Assembly (NCBI GenBank): GCA_003586115.2
Contig: QVOM02000073.1
Span: 35,840,305-35,904,304, forward strand
DNA from: Salvator merianae
Taxonomy: Eukaryota; Chordata; Lepidosauria; Squamata; Teiidae
DNA length: 64,000 bases
Reading direction: 5' to 3'
Positions 47,925 through 59,792 of this stretch are shown here, piece after piece. Position 1 is the stretch's first letter, and the number at the start of each line of letters is the position of its first letter. The notes under the pieces were generated by a model. That model was not told where the DNA came from. It worked only from the letters and a program-made list of their open reading frames with translations, and did not search any database. A program made the position numbers and the translations under genes.

Positions 47925-48220
47925 GCCAATACTGTATAGGTGCAAATCATGCCAGTATTTTCTGCTGGCAAAACACCCAGATGTGCACATCCACCACGCA
48001 TGTACGGGAGCCAAAAAGCCGGCCACACATGTACTATGGTCACAGTCTCAGACTTCTGGGTATTTCACACTGGCGAAATACCCAGATGTGGGCATCACTA
48101 AAGCAGGCATAGACAGCATGGACCCCCGTGCCGTCTAGCTAACAGGCAATAATTCTAGAGGGTCTTTTCTCCGGAATATTGCTTGTTAGTGCAATATTCA
48201 GCTGGTGTCTGGAGCCAGCC
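47925..48220 (-). mobile_element. hairpin-bearing TIR element, copy 3 (partial)
   Basis: The minus strand starts GGCTGGCTCCAGACACCAGC at 48220, exactly as copy 1. It continues with GCAATATTCCGGAGAAAAG, AATTATTGCCTG, GGGTATTTCGCCAGTGTGAA and GGTGGATGTGCACATC in the same order as 16009-16265. The 3' half, including the 17-bp stem, is missing. It abuts a SINE on its right. Confidence 0.7.
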
Positions 48221-48305
48221 TGGATGGAAGTTGCCATTGCCTTCTTCTGGGGAGAAAGCATTGTGCATGCCAGGCAGGTGCTCTACCACTGAGCTGCACC
48301 ATTGT
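48221..48305 (-). mobile_element. tRNA-headed SINE fragment
   Basis: The minus strand reads CAGCTCAGTGGTAGAGCACC, TGCCTGGCATGC and GGCAATGGCAACTTCC: a tRNA-like A-box region followed by the Sauria-SINE-like body motif. Truncated where it meets element copy 3. Confidence 0.65.
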
Positions 48306-48828
48306 CATTTACAGACAGACCAGAAAGCAAATAAGAAATATGCCTTCGGTTATTTTGTGTGAAGATCTCTTGAGTCGGGTGAAAGGCTCAGCTTTGACTA
48401 ACTACTTCTTTGGATATAAGTGGCAGCTAAGGTTCTTGTTAAGAGCTCTTGTGCTAAAGAGCTACCAGGCAATAAGGTAAGGCTGCAAACCAGCCTCACA
48501 GCCTGATCTTAACCTTCCTTCAAGACCAGGGCAAACCATTCCACTTTAAAAAAAAACTCAGGAAGCCATGTATTATAATACGTATAGACTCTGCTTACCC
48601 CCTGGCAGCAGATAGATTTGTTCAGAGTATGTACAAAATGCAAAACTCAAGTAAGGCAGCATGGGAGGCAGGGAGTAGGAAGGATATGATCTGATATTTG
48701 TATGAGCAACATGCACAGACAGAAAGCATAGGTAAAGATAGTCTGTCTGACCAATATCGTCATTGCCCATGGCAACTTGTTAAGCAGTAATTTCCATTGG
48801 TATCTTGACCACACACATATTAAAAGAG
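48306..48828. other. unassigned sequence
   Basis: No gene or repeat family recognised. Confidence 0.4.
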
Positions 48829-48890
48829 AAGGAAGGAAGGAAGGAAGGAAGGAAGGAAGGAAGGAAGGAAGGAAGGAAGGAAGGAAGGAA
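48829..48890 (+). repeat. (GGAA)n microsatellite
   Basis: About 15 GGAA units followed by an A run to 48897. It is the complement, at about the same length, of the TTCC array at 8835-8896. Confidence 0.97.
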
Positions 48891-48897
48891 AAAAAAA

Positions 48898-50578
48898 GCT
48901 GGATGAAGGCTTTTGTGTAGAAGCAACAGCCAGAGTCTTACTCCAGACCAGCATCCTGTTCACTGCACCTTTCTTTTAGTTCAATTCAGGATTAGCCGTT
49001 TGTTGCCTTCACAACATTTGTCGGTTTCTTCCATAAGACTCATTTCCTCCAGTAGTCATTCCTGTAAGAGACACAGAAAAGATCCGATATCATTAGACGA
49101 TCAGAAAAGACCTTCGTATCTAGGAGAGAAGTCATATAACACCACCATTCTAACTGTGGGCTTTTTTGCAGTGGGGAGGCGTCTTGTGCAGTAGGGCTGA
49201 GCAAATAGCTGTTTTGAAACATTGGGAACAGCCGCTCATACTCACATGAGTGTGCCTTTACTGAGCCCATAGGGTGAGGGAAGAGCCCTGACAGCAACTA
49301 TTATGAAGGGTACAATTTATAGAAACGGGCTACCAAGGAGCATGCAAGTGAAAAAGGTTGAAGATCACTAGACTAAGCTATCCTGCACTGGCGCTGCATA
49401 AATCCGGAATAGGCAACCTGTGCCAAGGTGGGACAGGTTGCCACTGGGTCACTTTAGGGCTATCCACTCTTTGAAGTAGCCAGCTGGACTTTTTTGCTCA
49501 CATGTGCAGAAGCAGTGTACTTCTGGAGCCATTTCCAGGGGTCTGACCGAAAGGGGGCCAGGTGTGGTACAACGGAGCATAGAAGCATGCCATCTGCAAG
49601 TGCTCTGTGGTCTGGTATACCAAAGTAGTCCACTTGTAGACTACTTCATAAAGGTCTACTGGTAGAGTGGGGTACAGTGTTATTTTGGTGCCATATCCTG
49701 CTCTGCAGCCTTGTTTGATACAGACAAGCCAGTCTACTAGGAGGTGCAACCTCCAGTAAACTTGCCCAGTATGTGGAGCATTCGTTCGTCTGGCCTCATG
49801 GGACTGGGATACAGACCCAGTGTAGGAAGGGCCTTTGATACATCCCTTTAATTAGACTTAAACGACTGTCATGTATAAATTGTATTGGGGAGGCCGATGG
49901 ATGTTGTCAGCAAAGAACATGTGAAGAGCACCAGGTTAGTGGCAGCTGGTATAGACTTCGCTGTGGTTTGGGCCACTCTCTGGTATATGGATATATTTTT
50001 CGTCTGAATAAGGAGACTGATATATTTAGTTCTTATGGGTAACAACTTTGGTAGATGTGAGATTCAGCCGTAGAACTATTATGAAGATATCTGCAATATT
50101 GTAATCAGTTGGCATCTAACCAACAATTTGACACAGGGTAAAGTTAAGCCCCCAGCTGTTTTGATTAGGGCAGTTACATTGGGAGCAAAACTTTCCATAC
50201 ATTTAAAACTCATGAATCAAGGGTGGATAGTCAGGGCTTGCAGCTTCTATCCTCGATCATTAATGGGTTTTTTTCTCTGCTACAACCGGTCTCCTACTCT
50301 CTTTCTGACTGAAGACATACTGCGTAGCCCTGAGAAAATTCCATGCCCTTACATGCCACTGGGGAGACTTAGTCAGGAGAAGCTGCTAGAAGGAAGAATA
50401 AACACTAGAGGACTAATGTAAGGGTTTCTTCAATGTGTGCACTAATAGAAGCTTTATGTAGTTACCGCCCAAACTTTCTCTTGCTGCCTTGTCTCCCTTG
50501 CTGCAGACAAACTACGCAAACTGTGTGAGATGCCTGCTTAACATTGTTTACCGTTTTGTGTAAACCTGTGTGCATCAC
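48898..50578. other. unassigned sequence
   Basis: No gene supported. 49390-49770 is GC-richer with paired words (GGCAACCTGT/ACAGGTTGCC at 49412-49442), possibly an old DNA element. Confidence 0.35.
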
Positions 50579-50616
50579 CACACACACACATACACACATA
50601 CACACACACACACACA
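50579..50616 (+). repeat. (CA)n microsatellite
   Basis: CA array with two TA interruptions. Confidence 0.93.
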
Positions 50617-50624
50617 TTGTACAG

Positions 50625-50743
50625 CAGGCCTTCTCAAACTGCACACTTGCAACTGTTCCTGAACAGCAGCTCCCATCATTCCTGGCTGGGGCTGATGGAA
50701 GTTGGACTTAGGAACACCTGGATGGCTGAAATTTGATAATCTG
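50625..50743. mobile_element. 119-bp hAT-like foldback element
   Basis: Starts CAGGCCTTCTCAAACTGC, close to the CAGGGGTTCTCAAACT terminus of Charlie-type hAT elements. The right end read inward is CAGATTATCAAATTTCAGC. The halves are rough inverted copies of each other (GTTCCTGAACAGCAGCTCCC against GGAAGTTGGACTTAGGAAC). No clear 8-bp duplication remains. Confidence 0.55.
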
Positions 50744-51283
50744 TGCCATAGAACTTGGCCAGCACTTGACAAATTGGCTGCTTCAAGGTGAGTCAGTAAC
50801 ATTTGTCCATACCGCCAACTTCTGGCATAGGACTGCATCATACAAATGTTGCAACAAAGCAGGGAAGCAATGGATGGTTCCTAAAAGAAGTAACAGGGTC
50901 TATATCAAAGGCAGCTTCCGAACGGTCCATTTGGATCATGCTAGCAGCCACCTGGGAATATGGAGTCCGATCACTGCATGGAACCCCAGGAGGAATGGTC
51001 TCCTAGGGACTGCTCCGGCCACACAGTCCTTTCACTTGAAGAGCTCCTTCGGGAGCACTCCAGTGGGAAATTACTTTAAAGTGGTCACTATGTGGTTGGC
51101 TGGAGCAGCTCACATGGCACATGGAGCCCAGTGCCATTTTGCTAGTTTCTAGAAATGGCCCAGAAGTGGAGTATTTGCAGTGCGCTGCTGTTATCCCCTT
51201 GGCTTGCAACTTCAGAGGCCAGAGAATTTTCATTCCATGCTATTCCAAGGCCTGCGGTGTGGAAACTGCCAGTATGGTCCTCT
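50744..51283. other. unassigned sequence
   Basis: No gene supported. It shares short words with 16960-17050, but no alignment with ends. Confidence 0.3.
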
Positions 51284-51420
51284 AATGGCAGAGTGATTAA
51301 GGGCACTAGGTCCAAACCCTGGAGTGCCTGAGTTCAAATTCCTGCTCTTCCAAGGAAGCTCAGTGGATCTTTGCAGGTATGGGTAAAATAGCCTCACTGC
51401 CTTGTGAGGGCCTTAGGAAG
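51284..51420 (+). mobile_element. tRNA-derived SINE, second type
   Basis: GGCAGAGTGATTAAGGGC (A box), AGTGCCTGAGTTCAAATTCC (B box GAGTTCAAATTCC), CCAAGGAAGCTCAGTGG and GCCTCACTGCCTTGTGAGGG follow the squamate SINE with a Ser/Leu-like tRNA head (TAGTGTAGTGGTTAGAG type) and the CCTCACAGGGTTGTTGTGAGG body. Confidence 0.65.
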
Positions 51421-53204
51421 GGCAAAAGCTAAGGGAATAAGCACTCATGGAAAATCTAGAGTGGAGCCCCTCAAGCAGTGGGATGGAGTGTGTGTCATCT
51501 TTCCACAGCTCCTGCAGCCAACTCAGTGCCAAATGTTGTGTTTATGTTCCTTTGGATCTCACTGGCAAGGCCTGAACAACTCAGACAACTCAATGTGCTC
51601 ATTGTGCTCAGACTCCTTCCATTGCCTTTTGAGACCACAGGATGCTAACAAATATCAAACAGCATGATTTGTCATTGGGAAGACCTGAAGTTATTGTGAG
51701 TCACCATATTAGATGGCTGTTGAACCAGAATGGCTTTTTGTAATGCACAGGGGCCTTCAGAAAATGCTTTAATGGCAAAGAAGAATTGATCTATGTAATT
51801 CTATTCCTTAGATGTGTTTGCTAAGTGATGTCAGCTCAAAAAAACACATCAAGCCGGCACAGCTCTCAATTACTTCAGCTTCACCTAGGCTATGCTCTAC
51901 CTTTTGGAAGCCCTTTTGAGCCAATTTTGTAGGAGATGGCAGGGGAACAAAATGGATATGATGCAGAAAACAAGGATGGCAAGGTTCCAATTCATTAAGG
52001 GTTTTGTGAAAAAGTGGAAACATGCTCAGTTCAGCAGTAGTAAGCATAAGAAGCAAGGCTTTTACACACCACAAACTTTAAGCACCCCATGAGATTGGAT
52101 CAAAAGGAGTCAAAAGCCCCAAATATTATTCCTGGTCCCCAATATTAGATCCGTTTAGATAAACTGTAATGCAAGAAAGCCTCCAAATGCAGGGAATATC
52201 CACTCTATGTACTGAAGTTTAGGCTGTTGAGTCCAACCTTTCACTGCCTTCAGGAATCCAGATCAAAGCATCTTCAGCAGAGAGCTGTACAGACTCCATT
52301 TAAACACATCTCCAATCCTGTGAATGTTTTGGCTGGAGGATGAGCCGTCCTCTACTGGAGATGCTTTCATCTGGATTCTTTTGTGTGATGGGAGTGTGGA
52401 CTCAATGGCTTAAGTGTTCACCACCCACTCAGTACCATGCCAGTTTAATTAGCAGCAGTTTCTTCCCAGAGAATCTGGAAGGTTACAGTCTGTTAATGGT
52501 GCTGGCACCGCACTTTCTTTTTAGTGTTCTCCAGGGAGAACGAACTACTACTGAGCAAGTTTAAGCCTGAGGTGTGCTAGTTAAGACACCAAGACAAAAA
52601 GCAGTGAACAGTGCATCACTTTTAAATAGAAACCAGTCACTTCCCAGAATATGAAAAAAAAAGCCATCTTTGGGCAAGAACACTCTTTGGGAGGGCGGAG
52701 CTGTGAAGATGGAGGCTACATTCAAACAAGAGATGAAGCCAACTTTCCCTTCAGTCACTGTTTAGGCAGAAGAACCACCAGCAGCACAGGAAACTCCAGG
52801 CTTTTCTCCTTCCCGTCTGTGCAAGCAGAATGACTCTCACACAAATGAATTCTTGGTTGGGCAGGACAGCAAGGGGGTGGAAATTAAACTGGAAGTCGGC
52901 CAGCATAACCAGTACATGTGACCTGACCTGGCATTCTGAGCAACGGGGGCTGCCTCCCCAACCTAACCCCACCAGAGCAGTTGAAGTAGTTAAGCCTGGT
53001 TTAGCAAAAGACGACCCTCTGGGAAGAAGGGAAGGGGACGTCTGCATTTGGCAATGGGCCTTGTGGATGCTCAGAGGTCGGCCATAATTGACGGTGCAGA
53101 TGGTGCCTTAGTGCATTAATAGGATTAGGTTTGAAAAAGTTGAAAGAAATATTAATATTGTCAGCACAGGCAGAATTGTTCAGGTCCATGGATCTGAATC
53201 AGAA
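51421..53204. other. unassigned unique sequence
   Basis: No gene or repeat family recognised. Confidence 0.4.
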
Positions 53205-53435
53205 AAAGGATTATTTACTGCATTTAAATTCTGTCTCTTCTCTAAGAGCCTAAGGCAGCATGTGGGGTTCCTTCACCTCTACCACCTTCTTTTGACCCTC
53301 ACAAGTGGGTGAAGTAGACTAGACCAAGACTGGCTCAAACCTATGCAGTACGATCAATGCCCAAGTATGCAACTGAACCCTGCTCTCCCAGGTTCTGGCA
53401 TATCAGCCACTATGCTACACGAGCCTTCTCCCACT
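53205..53435 (-). mobile_element. tRNA-derived SINE (MIR-like body), near full length
   Basis: The minus strand reads GTGTAGCATAGTGGCTGATA, GCCAGAACCTGGGAGAGCAG plus GGTTCA (B box), then TTTGAGCCAGTCTTGGTC, ACTTCACCCACTTGTGAGGG and CTTAGGCTCTTAGAGAAG, and ends AGACAGAATTTAAATGCAG, an L2-type tail. Head, body and tail are in the right order. Confidence 0.7.
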
Positions 53436-54808
53436 GAGGTACACAGCAGAAGTAAAAGCCCCGCCAAATGGGATTCCTTGCAGACAAGACTCAGTGTTCC
53501 TCAGTATGCAATGGCGATCGCCAGCCTCTTTCTATGCTGGCAGGGATTGATCAGAGTTGGGAATCCCACAACATCTGAGCAATCCAGTGATGATCACATC
53601 CAGAAGTGCTGCATATACTCATGAGAAAGCTTTTTTGAGGGGCAACATTTGAAATGGAATTGCAATCACTTGGACTAAACAGTAGATCATATTTACATGT
53701 GTTTATATAAACCCATTTCCTTACAACTACATGTGATGCCCAGATCTTTTAAGACCTTGTGAGATTTTCTGGAGTCAATCAGAAGCTGTGCTGGAGGTTA
53801 CGAGGGAAGGAAGAATGGAACTAATTTTAGCTGGCAAAAGCCTTCCTTTAAATCAAAGAAATGATGAAGAGGGCTCATTTATAGGAAACCCTGGGATACG
53901 TAGCGTGTGAAACAGGGGCTTTATTCACATGGTCTGTGTGGGATAGAGAGTGGGGGCAGCCTGTATTACAAGATTGTGCTCTGTCTAGAGAAATGGCTCT
54001 TGAGCATTGATCTTATCCTATCCTGTTCTGCCCCAACCCAGCAGAGCTATTAATATGGTGCACACATATTTCTCCAGAAAAAAAAAACAAAAGCCCAAAT
54101 TCTCTTAATCCCTTCCAGGCCCCAGCAAAGTTCTCAGCCACTATTGCCTCTGGGGAAGCTGAAGCCGTGGATGGATTGTCCTGGAATGCTCCTGGAATGA
54201 AGTACGGCTGAGCATCCTACAGTGCTTGGAAAGGAGGCACCCTCTGGGAAATCTTGACAATGGATGGGAAAATCATTTGAGAACCCTCTAGGCCAAAGTG
54301 TGTATCTAATCTTTCAGCTATCCCAGAATTCTACGGGAAGAATGACAAGAAAAACAATTTGGAACTGACTCCAGGTTCATTCACGCTTACCAGTAAACGC
54401 TACAGAAAAAAACCTCCTCTGCTCGTCCCCCATTCTGTGTTGGCAATTTCAACTGACACTTGCCAGTTAAATGTGAACCCCCAAAGCATGAGATTTGCAC
54501 AAGCACCATCTAGAAAAATACAAACATCTGTTGTTTTCTGCACAAGTGTGATGCAAATTGCATGTGATGAATTCTGATAATGCATGCAGTGTGAATTGGT
54601 CTTCAAAACTTCCAACTGCTGCTATCTCTTTATGAGAACAGTACAAAATCAAGGCTTTCTATAGCCCTATTTGACACTTATTATGGGGATTAAATGCACA
54701 AAGTAAATCTGCATGAATGCACTAACTCCATCATGCTCTCACCACCTTCCACTTGTGTCCAAGTGATTACTTATAGCAGCAAAGTCTCCTGCAGTAGTGG
54801 CCAAATAT
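53436..54808. other. unassigned sequence
   Basis: No gene supported. 54372-54597 begins GGTTCATTCACGCT and ends AGTGTGAATTGG, weakly like DNA-element termini, but the arms do not align well. Confidence 0.35.
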
Positions 54809-54817
54809 AGTCAGGAG

Positions 54818-55013
54818 CAGCGGCGGCCGCTGGCTTTAAGTTCAGGTGTTCACGCCCCATGCAAAGCACGCCATGGCTGTTTGCGGGGCCTCCAGGCCTC
54901 TGTACTGTCGCAGCAGGTCGTGAACTGCTGCAGCAGTACAAAGGCCCAGAGGCCCTGCAAACAGCCATGATGTGCTTTGCATGGGGCGCAAACACCCGGG
55001 CTTAAAGCTGGCA
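54818..55013. mobile_element. 196-bp foldback element with 8-9 bp target duplication
   Basis: An almost complete hairpin. The left arm (54830-54917: GGCTTTAAG, CACGCCCCATGCAAAGCA, CCATGGCTGTTTGCGGGG) pairs with the right arm (54923-55011: CCTGCAAACAGCCATG, TGCTTTGCATGGGGCG, CTTAAAGC). AGTCAGGAG is repeated exactly outside (54809-54817, 55013-55021). An 8-9 bp duplication and the CAGCGG edge fit hAT; no transposase present. GC-rich compared with its flanks. Confidence 0.8.
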
Positions 55014-55021
55014 GTCAGGAG

Positions 55022-57054
55022 AAGCTGTTTTTGACCATTGCAGCAAATGGGAGTTCATGGGAGTTATAGTCCAAGAAGGAGCTTGTCTTCCACTTTCGGG
55101 TGCATTTTCTAAAAAGCATTGAAACAGCCACAAGCAGAAGGGGTGTGAAGACAGCTTGCCTGCTTCCATCTTTTCATGCTTTCTTTTATGTTTCTTTATT
55201 GAATGCCTAAGTAGGAACTGGGGCTATAACCATACCTTTCAAACAAACAAAACCACCTTGCCTGTTTACATTTTTGAGTTTGTTAGCAACTCATGAACTG
55301 GCAGCTGTTTCCCCTAAATGGAACAGGGAAGCCTTTGCAAACATGGTGCCCTTCAGTTCCATAAAACTAAGGCTGCATTCACACTTTAGGGTCTGGTCAC
55401 ATCATAACACGCATCACACCATCTTAGGGCACAACCGATTCTCGATCTGTTTTTGGCTTGATCACACCCATCTATTATAGTGCCCATCAGTTCATCTTTC
55501 TTAGTCCACACTTTTTCAGTCTCCCCAGCCTCAGTCTCTCCCCTCCACCCCTCCCATCATCCTTTCCCCTGTGCTTTCTGGGATTGGATGCACTTCTGTC
55601 AGTCAAATTTTGCCTTCTCAGGGGAAGGTAAAGCCACCTTCCCCATCCACCAACTACCCCCATTTGTGGAATTTATAAGGTGGGAGTTAGCAATGCCAGA
55701 ACTTCTTCTTGCCCCATGTTACATCTATCTTTCCTTTTTCATTTTTTTTATGGTAAGTTTTGTGCAATTCTGCAAAGCTGCATCTCCATAAGTTCCAGGG
55801 AGCAACTCAGAGTGTAGTAGATGGGTGGGATGGTAGGAGAATACAATTCCCCTCAACACACTGTGGGGTGTTGTGACCTCCCTTCTCTCCACATTCCTCT
55901 GGGGATTCAACTAGCCCCCTTTTTGGGATGCTCATTGAATCTGCACAATTGCACAAAACTGCATCTTCACAAGTTCAAGGGAGGCACTGAATGCTGATGT
56001 CTTCCTCCAGCCAGGGAGTGTGCAGAATTGCACTCTTGCACAGATCTGTGCACTGTAAAAACAATACTGAGAAAAGGATGCAGCCACAACCATCTCACCA
56101 CCACCCCAACACAGTTAGAGGTAAAGAAAATGCCAAGGGAACCCGCAGAAAAATGGTGAAGTGTACTCAGCCTTTAATTCCCTCACCCAAAAATGGTGTA
56201 CCGCAGTCTGCCTTTAATTTCTCCGCAGTTTGTGCAGATGCAGACTTGTACACTTGTGAAGATTGGTGGTATAATAACAAGGATGATAGAAATAGGCAGA
56301 TGGGACAAGGAGGAAGAGGGGAGAGGGAAACAACCACCCCTCTTGAACACCCACAAGGTCAGGGATTGGTTGGAGAGAGAAAGGGAAAGCCTCCTTCTGC
56401 CCACTGTGGAAAGTTCAGGTGCTGTCTGCAATAGTTCTCTTGCCTGATCACATCCTGAAAATATAACACATATTCTTGGAAGATAGCAAAGCCCTGCTTT
56501 CCTGGCTCAGTGGCAGCAATTCCCACAGCTGTTGCTATGTTAGAGCATGAAATAGGATCTGTAGTCATTCCAGAGCCACCAGAATGCTGCCCCATGGTGC
56601 ACAATATGGAAAATGTCTCTGGCCAATTGGACCTAGAAGGGGGTGAAGCCCCATGGAACACACGAACGGCCATCTGCATGATGGCCACCATGTCCTGGCC
56701 TGCTTCGGAGCTGAGGAATGAAAGTGGCAGGTTGGGGGTTGTTGAACAGCATGCCTGGAAATGGCCCTGGAAGTGGGCTGTTTCTCTAGCATGGTGCCGA
56801 GTCACTCCTGCTACCCACATAGTCGTGGCAGAAGCAGAACCAAGGGTGGGAATTGGCATGTTCTTTGCATGCAGGAGTGAACCTGCCTTGGGGCTCATGA
56901 GGCCAGCTCATTCCTGGGAGGCTATTCCCACAGTCCCAGACCCTGGCTGTAGTAGTCCACAAGAACTGTAGAGAATCTTGTCATCATCCTATCCTTGTAT
57001 GGCTGTGTAGATAAGGGCTTAGCGTGCCAGAAAGCATCTGTTAATCTTATTCCA
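55022..57054. other. unassigned sequence
   Basis: No gene supported. 55371 has a GGCTGCATTCACAC terminus without a partner. 55758-55802 and 55938-55984 are repeated (CTGCATCTCCATAAGTTCC, CTGCATCTTCACAAGTTCA). The 179-codon minus frame (56359-56898) and the 153-codon plus frame (56510-56971) overlap; neither shows a domain, so I call neither. Confidence 0.35.
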
Positions 57055-57430
57055 TTTGGGACTTCAGTATCGCTTAAGATCACAAAGTGAGGACCCTCTT
57101 GTAGTTCCACTATCCTCAGCGATGTGAGGGATTGTGGGGCAGCATAGGAGGGCCTTTTCTGTGGTGGCCCCCAGATTTTGGAATCACCTTCAATAGACAT
57201 TCACTAGGTGTCAACACTATATGGCTTTGGGTGCCTGTGTAAACATACCTTTTTTACCATCAATGGTTAGCTTCCCTGCAGTCCTGTCAGGGTGGTGGTG
57301 GAGGGAGGATTGTATTTTATACCTCATTTTAATTATGTTTAACTCTTATAAATTTTATCTTTTTACTGTAGTAACCCACGCTGGGAAACTCAGTGAAGGG
57401 TAGGCTATAAATACTAAAACTAAATAGATA
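57055..57430 (+). mobile_element. L2 LINE 3' fragment (copy D)
   Basis: CTTAAGATCACAAAGTGAGG to AGTTCCACTATCCTCAG matches the ALRSADVALLVVPPPS block, and GAGGGCCTTTTCTGTGGTGG, then CCCCCAGATTTTGGAATCAC, reads RAFSVVAPRFWNHL. The 3' region has GTAACCCACGCTGGGAAACT and TAGGCTATAAATAC. Frame broken; old copy. Confidence 0.75.
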
Positions 57431-58939
57431 GTGAGCAGCTTACATAATTTCATTATGCAGGAAACAAGGATGGATCAGTGCAAGGTGTTCACACCTCCTG
57501 TTTTGAACCTGAGCACAGGCACATAACCTAAGCAATACATTCAAGCAAGAACCAGGAAAAGTTCCGGGTTCCACATTCAATTACTTTAAGGGGCCATATG
57601 CTGATTTTACACACCTGCACTTTCACGCCTTATAAGACCCCTTTTTGTTTTACCATTCATAAATCTAGATTCAGGTCCAAAATGTATCATGTGAAGCCTT
57701 CCTCCGAACTCAGGGAGTTGAGAGTAGAGGGAACCCTAGGGAAAGAGCGCACTGTTTATCAGTTTTTCCTCCTTACTCCAAGGGGTGGGTTTCAAATCAA
57801 ATACTTATGAGAAAATAAAGTGAGATCCCAGTCTGCTCCCAGAGTTACAGGCTGATTAACCCTGAGTTCAAGCCCAGACCCTCTTGTTGACTATAAATAG
57901 CTCTGCCTTTTCCTTTCCCATCCTCCCCGTAGGAGCTGAGAAATGCCTGCCCTTTTATGGTCAAAATGGCAGATTCCTAGAGCTGAGCAGTTCAGATCTC
58001 CCATGTTGGGGCCCAGAGGGATGCAGCGCTGGGTCTTTTAAGCTCCTGTTGCTTCTCCTTGTGGAATTCAGCTGGGATGAATCATAATTTCAAGAACAAA
58101 GTAGAGGTTTTCAGGACCTTAGAGAAGGGAATGGTGAGGTTAAGGCATTCTGGAAGCAGTGGCTAGGAAACATTTGGTGCTGTGTTGCTTTCCACTCTAG
58201 CTTTCTCATCTCCTGCTGCTGTCTGTGCCCAGCAATACAGGCTAGACATTCTGTTCTGGCCCCGTGATTGAAAACTGGGCTTTCTGCTATTGGATCAAAG
58301 GGAAAGTTTTTTTTAATGTATATATATGTAGCCAAATTAAAGTCATGTTACATGTCAGCTCTGTACACATAATATCATGGGATGCCTGCATTATAAACAT
58401 GCTGAGTATTTGAGGTTACCTTCCTCGTTGTTCAAAATTCTGTAGTCCTTGGATGTAATAGCTAAGAATATGCTTTAAGAAAAGTTAATTTACTGTATAG
58501 AAAAATCATATAGAAGAGTATCACACATCCTATATAATTTACCTATATAATTTTTAAGAGCACACACTTAAAAAAAAAGTGTTTGCACACATTATTTGGA
58601 AGAAATTCACATTCTAAGCTGGTACAAATTCAGTTTGCATGCATACATTTAAGTGGTAAAATGTGAATTCTAATGATTAACTTCTTTATGTTTCCGCTTT
58701 CATTTCTGCTGGTATAGTTCAACTTTTAGTACATGGTCAAAGGGTGAGGGTGGAAGTATCTTACTTATCCTCTTTCTAAATCCTATAATTGAAATATTAG
58801 AAACATAATAATATTGTATGGCCTAATTAAAATTCATTTCTTCACCCATTTCTTCTTTGATGTTTAGCTCCTTCTGATTGTGGTCCAGCTGAGATGGGAG
58901 GGTGTTTTTTTGTTTTGTTTTGTTTTTTTAAGCATGGTT
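57431..58939. other. unassigned unique sequence
   Basis: No gene or repeat family recognised; TATATATATG near 58318 and an A run near 58570. Confidence 0.4.
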
Positions 58940-59035
58940 TTAAATTTAAGAATACTCTGTTGATTTTACAAACGTTGTGACCTGTCCTGAGACCATCTGA
59001 TGAAGAGCAGGATATAAATGTATAGAAACAAAATA
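58940..59035 (+). mobile_element. L2-type LINE 3' tail
   Basis: AACGTTGTGACCTGTCCTGA, then GAGCAGGATATAAATGTATA and A-rich repeats, the same tail form as at 5126-5190 and 11345-11443. Confidence 0.65.
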
Positions 59036-59159
59036 ATAATTGTGAGGACAGCAGATTTTCTGTTTTGTATTGTTCTTAATTTCCATGATGATTGTAAATG
59101 TTACATGGGTTTTTTTCACACTTTCCACCATAGAATGTTCGCCAGCAAACATTCCACAG

Positions 59160-59398
59160 TGGAATAGACATCACTGCACTGAGACTGTCTGCACTGCAAG
59201 GTCTTGGAACAGAACGCCAGCAGGATACCAGCATTCGCAGTGTGACCGCAAGGAAATTAGGACACATCCATGCAGTTTTCTTGGCAACAATATGGAAGAG
59301 GTTTGCCATTGCCCTTTTCTAGGGAGATGCCTGAGATTGAACATGGGACCTTATGCATGCAGGGCAGATGTTCCACCATTGAGCTACAGCCTCTCCTT
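59160..59398 (-). mobile_element. tRNA-headed Sauria-like SINE, near full length
   Basis: Minus strand: GGCTGTAGCTCAATGGTGGA (A box), CATGTTCAATCTC (B box), GGGCAATGGCAAACCTCTTC, then GTTGCCAAGAAAACTGCATG plus GATGTGTCC, and a worn tail. Head, GGCAATGGCAAAC body and GCCAAGAAAACTGCATGG segment are those of tRNA/BovB-tailed SINEs of squamates. Confidence 0.7.
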
Positions 59399-59792
59399 GC
59401 AGGGCTAAAACAATGTGGCAAAATAAGAAACAGCATTTATTTATTTGATCTATTTTGCTGTCAGGGTTGGGTGTGTCTCAGTGATCTTTACTCATTTATA
59501 TCATTGTTCAACTGTCAAGAGGTGCTTTTGCATTCCCATTTCTGTAATGTATAGAAAAGGACCAGAGGTTTAGAAATGTGCAAGTTGCCTGAAAGCGGCA
59601 ATCATGCATGTATGCGGCAATCATACATGCATTCCAGACATGCATTTGACTTACTGACTGCCAAAGACATTTGCATAGCACGGGACAGGGATGCTTGGAG
59701 TTTGCTGCACTCCTACCTGTTCTTTTTTTGCATGAGGGAAAGTTCTCCAGAAGTCACGTGGTGTTACGTCAAATGACTTCACCAGACAGTCA
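59399..59792. other. unassigned sequence with small tandem repeat
   Basis: 59595-59632 is a 2 x 19 bp tandem repeat (GCGGCAATCATGCATGTAT, GCGGCAATCATACATGCAT). No gene seen. Confidence 0.5.

Noticed and set aside
55371..56085. GGCTGCATTC at 55371 and GGATGCAGCC near 56079 as the two ends of one element
   Set aside because: Only 10 bases pair, the flanks (TAA and ACA) do not match, and the interior does not resemble the related families.
56359..56971. Overlapping 179- and 153-codon frames on opposite strands
   Set aside because: Neither has a recognisable domain; dual openness follows from GC-richer composition. No promoter or polyadenylation evidence.
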